The translations under genes were made by a program, and so were the position numbers. Positions 22,143 through 34,189 of a stretch of DNA of 64,000 nucleotides are shown here, one piece after another. The notes under the pieces were generated by a model. It searched no databases, was not told the origin of the DNA, and saw only the letters and a list, made by a program, of their open reading frames with translations. The number at the start of each line of letters is the position of its first letter. Positions within the stretch are counted from its first letter, which is position 1. The DNA is from Pogostemon cablin (Eukaryota; Streptophyta; Magnoliopsida; Lamiales; Lamiaceae): contig CM042962.1 of NCBI GenBank assembly GCA_023678885.1, positions 19,420,336 to 19,484,335 on the forward strand, written 5' to 3'.

Positions 22143-25100
22143 CATCATGATGCTCATTTCCTTCATCATGATGCATATTTTCTTCATTATGATGCTCATT
22201 TTCTTCATCATGATGCATATATTCTTCATCATGATGCATATATTCTTCATCATGATGCTCATTTCCTTCATCATGATGCATATTTTCTTCATCATGATGC
22301 ATATTTTCTTCATCATGATGCTCATTTACTTCATCATGATGCTCATTTTTTTTTATCATGATGCATATTTTCTTCATCATCATGCTCATTTTCTTCATCA
22401 TGATGCATATTTTCTACATCATGATGCTTATTTTCTTTATCATTATGTATATTTTCTTCATCATGATGCTCAATTCCTACATTATGATGCTCATTTTATT
22501 CATCATGATGCTCATTTCCATCATCATGATGCTCATTACTTTCATCATGATGCTCATTTTCTTCATCATGATGCATATTTTCTTCATCATAATACTCATT
22601 TTCATCATCATGATGCTTATTTTATTCATCATAATACTCATTTTCATCATCATGATGCTTATTTTCTTCATCATGATGCATATTTTATTCAACATGATGC
22701 ATATTTTCTTCATCATGATGCATATTTTCTTCATCACGATTCTCATTTTCTTCGTCATGATGCATATTTTCTTTATCATGATGCTCATTTTCTTTATCAT
22801 GATGCATATTTTCTTCATCATGATGCATATTTTGTTCATCATGATGCATAATATTTTCATCGTAATGCTCTTTTCCTTCACCATGATGCTCATTTCCTTC
22901 ATCTTGATGCTTATTTCCTTCATCGTGATAAATATTTCCTTCATCATGATGCTCATTTGCTTCATCAAGATGCTCATTTTCTTCATCATGATGCTCCTTT
23001 TCTTCTTCATGATGCTCATTTCCTTCATCATGATGCTAATTTTCTTCATCATGATGCATATTTTATTCATCATGATGCATATTTTCTGCATCATGAAGCT
23101 CATTTTCTTCATCATGATGCACATTTTCTTCATCATGATGCATATTTTCTTCATCATGATGCTCATTTTCGTCATCAAAATGCATATTTTCTTAATCATG
23201 ATGCATATTTTCTTCATCATGATGCATATTTTCTTAATCATAAGGCTCATTTCCTCCATCATGATGATCATTTTCTTCATCTTGATGCATATTTTCTTTA
23301 TCATGATACTCTTTTTCTTCATCATGATGCTCATTTACTTCGTCATGATGAATATTTTCTTCATCATGATGCATATTTCCTTAATCATGATGCTCATTTT
23401 CTTCTTCAAGATGCATAATCTCTTCATCATGATGCCAATTTTCTTCGTCATGATGCTCATTTTCTTCATCATGATGCATATTTTTTCATCATGATGCATA
23501 TTTTTATCATCATGATGCATATTTTCTTCATCATGATGCATATTTTTTTTATCAAGATGCATATTATTTTCATCATGATGCTCTTTTCGTTAATCATGAT
23601 GCTCAATTTTCTTCATCTTGATACTCATTTCCTTCATCATGATACTCATTTCCTTCATCATGATGCTCATTTTCTTCATCATGATGATAATTTCCTTCAC
23701 CATGATGCATATTTTCTTCATCATGATGTTCATTTTCAACATCTTGATGCATATTTTCTTTATCATGATGCATATTTTATTTACCATGATGATCATTTTA
23801 TTAATCTTAAAGCTCATTTCCTTCATCGTGATGCTCATTTCCTTCATTATGATGCTCATTTTCTACATCATAATGCTCATTTTCTTAATCATGATGCTCA
23901 TTTCCTTCATAATAATGCTCATTTTCTTCATCATGATGCTCATTTCCTTCATCATGATGCTCATTACCTTCATCATGATGCTCATTTCCTTCATCATATT
24001 GTATATTTTCTTCATCATAATGCTCATTTTCATCATCATGATGCTAATTTTCTTCATCATTATACTCATTTTCATCATCATGATGCTCATTTTCTTCATC
24101 ATGATGCATATTTTATTCATCATGATGCTCATTTTCTTCGTCATGATGCATATTTTCCTTATCTTGATGCTCATTTTCTTCAGGATGATGCATATTTTGT
24201 TCATCATGATGCATATAATTTTCATCATGACGCTCTTTTCCTTCATCATGATGCTCATTTCCTTCATCTTTATGCTCATTTCCTTCATCATAATGCATAT
24301 TTCCTTCATCATGATGCATATTTCCTTCATCATGATGCTCCTTTTATTCTTCACGATGCTCATTTCCTTCATCATGATGTTCATTTTCTTCATCATGACA
24401 CAAATTTTCTTCATCATGATGCTTATTTTCATCATCATGAAGCTAATTTTCTTTATCATGATGCTCAATTTCTTCATCATGGTGCATATTTTCCTCATCA
24501 TGATGCTCATTTTCGTCATCATGATGCTCATTTCCTTCATCATGATGCTCATTTTCCTCATCATGATGATCATTTCCTTCACCATGATGCATATTTTCTT
24601 CATCACGATGTTCATTTTCAACATCTTGATGCATATTTTCTTTATCATGATGCATATTTTCTTCATTATGATGATCATTTTATTAATCCTGAAGCTCATT
24701 TACTTCATCGGGATGCTCATTTCCTTCATCAAGATGTTCATTTCTTTCATCATGATGCTCATTTTCATCATCATGATGCTCATTTCCTTCATCATGATGC
24801 TCATTTTCTTCATCACGATGCTCATTTCCTTCATCATGAGGCTCATTACTTCGTCATGATGCTCATTTCCCTCATCATGATGCATATTTTTATCATCATG
24901 AAGCTAGTTTTCTTCATCATGATGCTCAATTTCGTCATCATGATACATATTTTCTTCATCACGATGCTCATTTTCGTCATCATAATGCATATTTTCTTAA
25001 TCATGATGCATATTTTTTCATCATGACGCATATTTTTTTAATCATAATGCTCATTTTATTCATCATGATGCTCATTTCCTTCTTAATGATGCTCATTTTC

Positions 25101-28100
25101 TTCATTATGATACATATTTTCTTTATCATGACACTCTTTTTCTTCATCATGATGCTCATTTACTTCATATTGATCTATATTATCTTCATCATGATGCTCA
25201 TTTTATTCATCATGATGCATAATTTCTTCATCATGATGCTCATTTTCTTCATCATGAAGCATAATCTTTTCATCATGATGTCAATTTTCTTCATCATGAT
25301 GCATATTTTCTTCATCATGATGATCATTTTCTTCATATTGATGTATATTTTCTTCATCATGATGCTCATTTTCTTCCTCATTATTCTCATTTTCTTCATT
25401 GTGATGCATATTTTCTTCATCATGATGCTAATTTACTTCATCATAATGCATATTTTCTTCAACATGATGCATATTTTTTCATCATGATGCTCTTTTCGTT
25501 CATCATGATGCTCAATTTTTTTCATCATGATGCTCATTTTCTTCATCATGATGCTCATTTTCTTCATCATGATGATCATTTCCTTCACCATGATGCATAT
25601 TTTCTTCATCATGATGTTAATTTTCAACACCTTGATGCATATTTTATTTATTATGATGCATATTTTCTTCATCATGATGATTATTTTCTTAATCCTGATG
25701 TTCATTTCCTTCATCAAGATGTTCATTTTCTTCATTATGATGCTCATTTTCTTAATCATGATGCTCATTTCCTTCATCATGATGCTCATTTCCTTCATCA
25801 TGATGCTCATTTTCTTAATCATGATACATATTTTCTTAATCGTGATGCATATTTTCTTCATCATGATGCTCATTTATTTTTTCATGATGCATATTTTTTT
25901 CATCATGATGCATATTTTCTTCATCATGATGCTCATTTTCTTTAATATGATGCATATTTTCATCATCATGATGCATATTTTCTTCATCATCATTCTCATT
26001 TTCTTCATCATTATCCTCATTTCCATAATCTGATGCTCATTTCCATCATCATGATGCATATTTTCTTAATCATTATGCTTATTTTCTTCATCATGATGCT
26101 CATTTCCTTTATCATGATGCTCATTTCCTTCATCATAATGTATATTTTCTTGTTCATGATGCTTATTTTCTTCCTCATGATGCATATTTTGTTCATCATG
26201 ATGCTCATTTTCTTTATCATGATGCATATTTTTTTCATCATGATTCTCATTCCCTTCATCATGATGCTCATTTCCTTCATTATAATGCTCATTTTCTTCA
26301 TCATGATGCTCATTTTCTTCATCACGATTCTCATTTCCTTCATCACGATGCATATTTCCTTCATCATGATGCATATTTCCTTCATCATGATGCATATTTT
26401 CTTTATCTTGATGCTCATTTCCTTCATCATAATGCACATTTTCTTCATCATGATGCATAATTTATTCATTATGATGATCTTTTCTTCATCTTGACGGATA
26501 TTTTCTTAATCATGATGCATATTTTCTTCATCATATTGCATAGTTTCTTCATCATGATGTGCATTTCCTTAATCCTGATACTCATTTCCTTCATCCTGAT
26601 GTTTATTTCCTTCATCATGATGCTCATATTCTTCGTCGAGATGCATATTTTCTTCATCATGATGCTCATTTTCTTCATCATGATACTCATTTTATTTATC
26701 ATGATGTATATTTTCTTCATCATGATGCATATTTTCTTCATCATGATGATCGTTTTCTTCTTCACGATGCTCATTTTCTTCATCATAATGCTCATTTTCT
26801 TCATCATGATGCATATTTTCTTCATCATGATGCTCATTTTCTTCATCATGATGCGCAGTTTCCTCATGATGATGCATATTTTCTTCATCATAATGCTCTT
26901 TTCCTTCATGATGATGCTCATTTCCCTTATCATGATGCTCATTTCCTCATGATGCGTATTTTCTTCATCATGATGCTCATTTCCTTCATCATGATGATCA
27001 TTTCCTTCATCATGATGCATATTTTCTTCATCATGATGCATATTTTCTTCATCATGATGCTCATTTTTTTCATCATGATTCTCATTTTCTTAATCATAAT
27101 GATTATTTTCTTCATTCTGAAGCTCATTTCCTTAATCGTGATGCCCATTTCCTTCATCATGATGTTCATTTTCTTCATCATGATGCTCATTTTCTTAATC
27201 ATGAAGCATATTTTTTGCATCGTGATGCATATTTTATTCATCATGATGCTCATTTTCTTAAATATGATGCTCATTTTCTTCATCAAGATGCATATTTTCT
27301 TCTTCATGATGTTCATTTTCTTCATCATGATGCATATTTTCTTGATCATGATGCTCATTTTCTTCATCATGATGCACATTTTCTTCATCATGATGCATAT
27401 TTTCTTCATCATGATGCATAATATTTTCATCGTAATGCTCTTTTCCTTCACCATGATGCTCATTTCCTTCATCTTGATGCTTATTTCCTTCATCGTGATA
27501 CATATTTCCTTCATCATGATGCTCATTTGCTTCATCAAGATGCTCATTTTCTTCATCATGATGATAATTTCCTTCACCATGATGCATATTTTCTTCATCA
27601 TGATGTTAATTTTCAACACCTTGAAGCATATTTTCTTTATTATGATGCATATTTTCTTCATCATGATGATTATTTTCTTAATCCTGATGCTCATTTCCTT
27701 CATCGTGATGCTCATTTCCTTCATCAAGATGTTCATTTTCTTCATTATGATGCTCATTTTCTTAATGCTCATTTTCTTTAATATGATGCATATTTTCATC
27801 ATCATGATGCATATTTTCTTCATCATCATTTTCATTTTCTTCATCATTATCCTCATTTCCATAATCTGATGCTCATTTCCATCATCATGATGCATATTTT
27901 CTTAATCATTATGCTTATTTTCTTCATCATGATGCTCATTTCCTTTATCATGATGCTCATTTCCTTCTTCATAATGTATATTTTCATGTTCATGATGCTT
28001 ATTTTCTTCATCATGATGCATATTTTGTTCATCATGATGCTCATTTTCTTTATCATGATGCATATTTTTTTCATCATGATTCTCATTCTCTTCATCATGA

Positions 28101-31100
28101 TGCTCATTTCCTTTATTATAATGCTCATTTTCTTCATCATGATGCTCATTTTCTTCATCACGATTCTCATTTCCTTCATCACGATGCATATTTCCTTCAT
28201 CATGATGCACATTTCCTTCATCATGATGCATATTTTCTTTATCTTGATGTTCATTTCCTTCATCATGATGCACATTTTCTTCATCATGATGCATAATTTC
28301 TTCATCATGATGTTCTTTTCTAAATCTTGACGGATATTTTCTTAATCATGATGCATATTTTCTTTATCATATTGCATAGTTTCTTCATCATGATGTGCAT
28401 TTCCTTAATCCTGATGCTCATTTCCTTAATCCTGATGTTTATTTCCTTCATCATGATGCTCATATTCTTCGTCGAGATGCATATTTTCTTCATCATGATG
28501 CTCATTTTCTTCATCATGATACTCATTTTATTTATCATGATGTATATTTTCTTCATCATGATGTATATTTTCTTCATCATGATGCTCATTTTCTTCTTCA
28601 CGATGCTCATTTTCTTCATCATAATGCTCATTTTCTTCATCATGATGCATATTTTCTTCATCATGATGCTCATTTTCTTCATAATGATGCGCAGTTTCCT
28701 CATGATGATGCATATTTTCTTCATCATGATGCTCTTATCCTTCATGATGATGCTCATTTCCTTATCATGATGTTCATTTTCTCATGATGCGTATTTTCTT
28801 CATCATGATGCTCATTTCCTTCATCATGATGATCATTTCCTTCATCATGATGCATATTTTCTTCATCATGATGCATATTTTCTTCATCATGATGCTCATT
28901 TTCTTCATCATGATTCTCATTTTCTTAATCATAATGATTATTTTCTTCATTCTGAAGCTCATTTCCTTAATCGTGATGCCCATTTCCTTCATCATGATGT
29001 TCATTTTCTTCATCATGATGCTCATTTTCTTAATCATGAAGCATATTTTTTGCATCGTGATGCATATTTTATTCATCATGATGCTCATTTTCTTAATTAT
29101 GATGCTCATTTTCTTCATCAAGATGCATATTTTCTTCTTCATGATGTTCATTTTCTTCATCATGATGCATATTTTCTTGATCATGATGCTCATTTTCTTC
29201 ATCATGATGCACATTTTCTTCATCATGATGCATATTTTCTTCATCATGATGCATAATATTTTCATCGTAATGCTCTTTTCCTTCACCATGATGCTCATTT
29301 CCTTCATGTTGATGCTTATTTCCTTCATCGTGATACATATTTCCTTCATCATGATGCTCATTTGCTTCATCAAGATGCTCATTTTCTTCATCATGATGAT
29401 AATTTCCTTCACCATGATGCATATTTTCTTCATCATGATGTTAATTTTCAACACCTTGATGCATATTTTCTTTATTATGATGCATATTTTCTTCATCATG
29501 ATGATTATTTTCTTAATCCTGATGCTCATTTCCTTCATCGTGATGCTCATTTCCTTCATCAAGATGTTCATTTTCTTCATTATGATGCTCATTTTCTTAA
29601 TCATGATGCTCATTTTCTTCATCATAATGCTCATTTCCTTCATCATGATGCTCATTTTCTTAATCATGATACATATTTTCTTAATCGTGATGCATATTTT
29701 CTTCATCATGATGCTCATTTATTTTTTCATGATGCATATTTTTTTCATCATGATGCATATTTTCTTCATCATGATGCTCATTTTCTTTAATATGATGCAT
29801 ATTTTCATCATCATGATGCATATTTTCTTCATCATCATTCTCATTTTCTTCATCATTATCCTCATTTCCATAATCTGATGCTCATTTCCATCATCATGAT
29901 GCATATTTTCTTAATCATTATGTTTATTTTCTTCATCATGATGCTCATTTCCTTTATCATGATGCTCATTTCCTTCATCATAATGTATATTTTCTTGTTC
30001 ATGATGCTTATTTTCTTCATCATGATGCATATTTTGTTCATCATGATGCTCATTTTCTTTATCATGATGCATATTTTTTTCATCATGATTCTCATTCTCT
30101 TCATCATGATGCTCATTTCCTTCATTATAATGCTCATTTTCTTCATCATGATGCTCATTTTCTTCATCACGATTCTCATTTCCTTCATCACGATGCATAT
30201 TTCCTTCATCATGATGCATATTTCCTTCATCATGAAGCATATTTTCTTTATCTTGATGCTCATTTCCTTCATCATGATGCACATTTTCTTCATCATGATG
30301 CATAATTTCTTCATCATGATGTTCTTTTCTACATCTTGACGGATATTTTCTTAATCATGATGCATATTTTCTTCATCATATTGCATAGTTTCTTCATCGT
30401 GATGTGCATTTCCTTAATCCTGATGCTCATTTCCTTCATCCTGATGTTTATTTCCTTCATCATGATGCTCATATTCTTCGTCGAGATGCATATTTTCTTC
30501 ATCATGATGCTCATTTTCTTCATCATGATACTCATTTTATTTATCATGATGTATATTTTCTTCATCATGATGTATATTTTCTTCATCATGATGCTCATTT
30601 TCTTCTTCACGATGCTCATTTTCTTCATCATAATGCTCATTTTCTTCATCATGATGTATATTTTCTTCATCTTGATTCTCATTTTCTTCATCATGATGCG
30701 GAGTTTCCTCATGATGATGCATATTTTCTTCATCATGATGCTATTTTCCTTCATGATGATGCTCATTTCCCTTATCATGATGCTCATTTTCTCATGATGC
30801 GTATTTTCTTCATCATGATGCTCATTTCCTTCATCATGATGATCATTTCCTTCATCATGATGCATATTTTCTTCATCATGATGCATATTTTCTTCATCAT
30901 GATGCTCATTTTCTTCATCATGATTCTCATTTTCTTAATCATAATGATTATTTTCTTCATTCTGAAGCTCATTTCCTTAATCGTGATGCCCATTTCCTTC
31001 ATCATGATATTCATTTTCTTCATCATGATGCTCATTTTCTTAATCATGAAGCATATTTTTTGCATCGTTATGCATATTTTATTCATCATGATGCTCATTT

Positions 31101-31589
31101 TCTTAATTATGATGCTCATTTTCTTCATCATGATGCATATTTTCTTCTTCATGATGTTCATTTTCTTCATCATGATGCATATTTTCTTGATCATGATGCT
31201 CATTTTCTTCATCATGATGATATTTTCTTTGTCATGATGCATATATTCTTCATCATGATGCTCATTTTCTTCATCATGATACATATTTTCTTCATCATGA
31301 TACTCATTTTCTTATCATGATGCTCATTTCCTTTATCATGATTTTCATTTTCTTCATCATGATGCATATTTTCTTCATCATGATGTTCATTTTCTTCATC
31401 TTGATGCATATTTTCTTCATCATGATGCATATTTTTTTCATCATATTGCATATTTTCTTCATCATGATGCTCATTTTTTCATCATGATGCTCATTTCCTA
31501 TATCGTGATGCTCATTTCCTTCATCCTGATATTCATTTCCTTCACATGATGCTCATTTTCTTCATCATGATAAATATTTTCTTCATTGT
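22143..31589. repeat. 21-bp satellite, array 2 (about 450 monomers)
   Basis: Same monomer and same orientation as array 1 (TTCTTCATCATGATG plus CTCATT or CATATT on the + strand). The left edge lies inside a gypsy gag frame, and the right edge joins a Sirevirus-like LTR fragment near 31,589. The longest open frame is 511 codons (23,491-25,026, +), a repeat by-product in the frame LHHDAHF/FFIMMLI. The array shares the landmark variant (ATATTTTCATCG..GCTCTTTTCC, at 22,867, 24,232, 27,437 and 29,272) with array 1, which suggests common descent of the two arrays. Confidence 0.97.
26033..31589. repeat. Higher-order repeat in array 2: units of about 1,836 and 2,009 bp
   Basis: Unit starts (GCTCATTTCCATCATC after the CCATAATCTGA string) are at 26,033, 27,869 and 29,878, giving periods of 1,836 and 2,009 bp; the third unit is cut at about 31,589. 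Internal landmarks follow the same shifts (27,215 to 29,050 to 31,060; 26,491 to 28,327 to 30,336). Copies look nearly identical over long stretches. The longer unit carries about 173 bp more, close to eight monomers. Part of the same unit is also present upstream (the TTTTCGTTAATCATG variant at 23,587 versus about 25,496). Confidence 0.85.
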
Positions 31590-32241
31590 GGATGCCTCGT
31601 GGCATAAATATCACTATTGGAAAATGTGATAACAAAAATAGAGTCATAGGTATGGAAACAATTCTTCCACCCTTCGAATACAAAATCAGATCTAAAATCC
31701 AAATACGTTCCCAAATGGCATAACCTAGACTTGTTAAAATCTAAGCCTACTTCACATGAAGGCTTTCATTACCTTTGAACAGCGCACACAAAAAATACGA
31801 GAATAACAGTAGACAACTGATGTTGAACCAAGTGTTACAACACCAGTACAAACACTAAGACAGAAACCTATCTAAGATCTTTTACACTGTATAGTGGGAT
31901 TGTTTTTTCGATCATCTGACTTGTCAACTAGAAGCTTCCATTTATAGATGGTGGCATGTTCCAAATGATGAGTGGCCCACGTATGAGATGTAGAAAAACC
32001 TGTGCAGACTCAAACAACCGCCCACTAAGAGAGGTAGTTATTTTCGATCACCAAATGATGCGTTTGACTTGGTCTTTGCATCCAACACGTTAAGCACTTC
32101 AACCGCAACAACCCTAAAAGAAACATTAAGCACAACACTAGTCGAAATAACAAAACAACGTTAGTGGTTAATAAAACAACTGTTGGAGGACAGGTGTGAT
32201 TCCAGATGTGAAGACACTATTCTTAACACTTCACATCAACA
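31590..32241 (-). mobile_element. 3' LTR fragment of a Sirevirus-like copia element
   Basis: On the minus strand the LTR starts TGTTGATGTGAAGTG at 32,241, immediately after a purine-rich GGGGGAGAT tract, and runs to the edge of array 2. A TATA-box-like CTATAAATGG (minus, 31,938-31,950) is placed as expected for an LTR promoter. The LTR 3' end cannot be fixed. It either ends near 31,660, or is cut by the satellite. The element lies on the same strand as the envelope-like ORF upstream of it, which is the Sirevirus gene order (pol, envelope-like ORF, polypurine tract, LTR). Confidence 0.65.
31938..31950 (-). promoter_or_regulatory. TATA box of the Sirevirus-like LTR
   Basis: CATCTATAAATGG on the minus strand, about 290 bp into the LTR. 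It fits a plant TATA box by sequence and position; there is no evidence of activity. Confidence 0.5.
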
Positions 32242-32250
32242 ATCTCCCCC
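32242..32250 (-). promoter_or_regulatory. Polypurine tract of the Sirevirus-like element
   Basis: GGGGGAGAT on the minus strand directly abuts the TGTTG start of the LTR. The 3' untranslated stretch between the envelope-like stop codon (32,612-32,614) and this tract (32,251-32,611) contains nothing else I can recognise. Confidence 0.7.
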
Positions 32251-32611
32251 AGTCACGTCTATCCGCAGTCACATAACCAGATGTAAGAAAACAATGCAAA
32301 ACAAGATATCCAAAGTAATACATCAGATGTTAGTTCGACGGTTGTGCAAAAATAACTAAGCATTCTAAAGCATAATTACCAAAGTGATTAAAGATAACCA
32401 CTTAAGTAACATATAAGTCCAGAGCTTAGATCAGAGTTTAATCAGAAAATAAAGTATCCAGTCACCATCAGTAAATATATATCAGTTCAACATCCCATCA
32501 TCAAATAGTTAGAAAAGTTAGTGAGGCAGCAGCGACTTTCAGTCATCATCATCAACAAGTATGAACACTTTGATCTCTTTGTTAATCTCCCCCTCACCAT
32601 GTGAACTCACC

Positions 32612-32779
32612 CTAAGTTACGGCTTTACCAGCAACACCACCAGCAACATCACCTGCATTAGGAACATTTCCAGAAATATTTCCTTCTTTTGGTTCATTAG
32701 TGATGTCCTCAATCACAATTCCTCCAGAGCCAGAGCTTTCAACTGTAGTAGGTTGAGCAACAGCAGTAGGTATGTCTCC
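32612..32779 (-). pseudogene. Envelope-like ORF of the Sirevirus-like element, C-terminal piece
   Basis: This minus-strand frame runs from the target duplication at 32,775-32,779 to a TAG stop at 32,612-32,614. It encodes a Thr/Val/Ser- then Gly/Asn/Val-rich tail. It is in frame with the middle piece at 45,443-46,203 once the composite element and one copy of TCTCC are disregarded, which shows both are parts of the same former ORF. In soybean SIRE1-type elements an ORF of this kind sits between pol and the 3' LTR; its role is unproven. It cannot be expressed here because of the insertions. Confidence 0.7.
32775..32779. repeat. Target-site duplication TCTCC (left) of the composite element
   Basis: TCTCC immediately left of the TGTTGG end of L4 equals TCTCC at 45,438-45,442 immediately right of the CCAACA end of L6. 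This delimits the composite element as one insertion unit. Confidence 0.9.
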
Positions 32780-34162
32780 TGTTGGTGTTTGATTATTTGG
32801 TTAACATGAACCGTCAGAGTTTCATACGTTTCTAACAAGCAGCGGAAGCAAGTAAACAAGAAACGTATTACCTTTCACTAGGGTATGTTGAAGACGATGA
32901 ATTCTCGCCATCAGCCAGCGCAGCCTCACCATTTTGGGCATAATTCTGTCATCCAATGTTGGATTTGAGTGATCTATGCGCCACAACGATCCTCTCTTCC
33001 GTGGCTTTCCGTCAGTATATCACACATCCTTTTTTGAAGTCTGTACGATTTTATAAAAATTATAGAAAGTAATTGACAACAGCAGCAAACAACCTTCCAG
33101 TCTTCTGCTGTATTCCCAAGTCCAATCTCGACGTCGTGTGGGTGACGATCTTCGAGATATTCTCATTCTACTATTCCCTCACCCTCCTCCCAGTGTTAGG
33201 CGTGATTAATCTCATAGATTAGGGTTTCCGAACAGCTGAGATGACTTATATACGGGCTACAGCAGGGACCAGGAGGAGAAATTGAGTTGGGCCTTCATTG
33301 GGCTTAAGTATCCAAATTTAGCCCAAAGCTTATACTTAAATCCAATAATAATAATAATATATACCACTAAAATATTATTACTACACTACCGTTCTAATCC
33401 CATAATTACGTTATGAGTTCGTTCTTATTATGAGCTCGTTAGTCTCCCCATGTTTAAGATATACAATGTCCATTAATTAATTAAGTTACTAACAACTCCA
33501 TAAATTAATATCTCATCCAAGAGTAGTACCACTCAACTTCATTATCATGCCAGAATAAATCCACCTGCAGGGTTTACATGATAATCCTTATGAGCTCCTC
33601 AAGAGGACATCATCAACCTATGACGAACCGGGATTCCTTCTACAATCAACAGCACACCATATAGACAACACTATTTCTCCACTCACTGAGTTTGTTGATT
33701 TAATTACATGTAAATCTCACCCATTGATGAAGCAAAGAAATACATAATGCCCTACATGTCGAGGTTATTGTATAGGGATTAAGAGCACGAACATGCATAA
33801 TAACTGAGATCAAGTTCTTCTATATAGACAGTACATGTCGAACGATCTCAAGCGGTCCTGTTCAGTATACGCAAGTGCACTAATGTGATTCTATAGTCAA
33901 AACAAACTAATACCAAATCACACAACAACTATCCCAATAGAGAATCCCCGTCTATCTCGGTTGTGAGCATCTATTTATACTTTATAAGAAAACAGATAAT
34001 ATGATCTTCCGCATGTTTTACAGTATAAAGTAAGTGGACTATTGCATCGAACATATAAATAAATTATAAGACGCAATCATTTGATCATATGATTCTCATT
34101 TCAAATTAATTGTTTAAACATTGTTCATACAAAAAGCTAGACTTTTAGTATACAATCCAACA
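32780..34162 (-). mobile_element. L4: 3' LTR of the composite copia element
   Basis: 1,383 bp, TGTTGG at the left and CCAACA at the right edge. It is collinear with L6 and L7 over its length. TATA-like sequence on the minus strand at 33,245-33,252. It is followed (element orientation: preceded) by a polypurine tract. Confidence 0.93.
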
Positions 34163-34172
34163 ATCTCCCACT
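34163..34172 (-). promoter_or_regulatory. Polypurine tract of E2
   Basis: AGTGGGAGAT on the minus strand directly next to the TGTTGG start of L4. It is the same tract as in E1 (AGTGGGAGAC at 38,911-38,920). Confidence 0.85.
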
Positions 34173-34189
34173 TATAATAAAAAATTATG

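Noticed and set aside
23491..25026. A 511-codon open frame rich in His, Asp and Phe, as a possible histidine-rich protein
   Set aside because: It is one of many overlapping frames in the 21-bp array. Its length follows from a stop-poor unit, and neighbouring units carry stops and frameshifts at random.
22143..31589. A telomere or rDNA spacer origin for the arrays
   Set aside because: There is no TTTAGGG-type repeat and no rRNA-like sequence at either edge.
31498..31683. A minus-strand frame that runs from the Sirevirus-like LTR into array 2
   Set aside because: It spans a junction of LTR and satellite by chance; the LTR part has no coding role.
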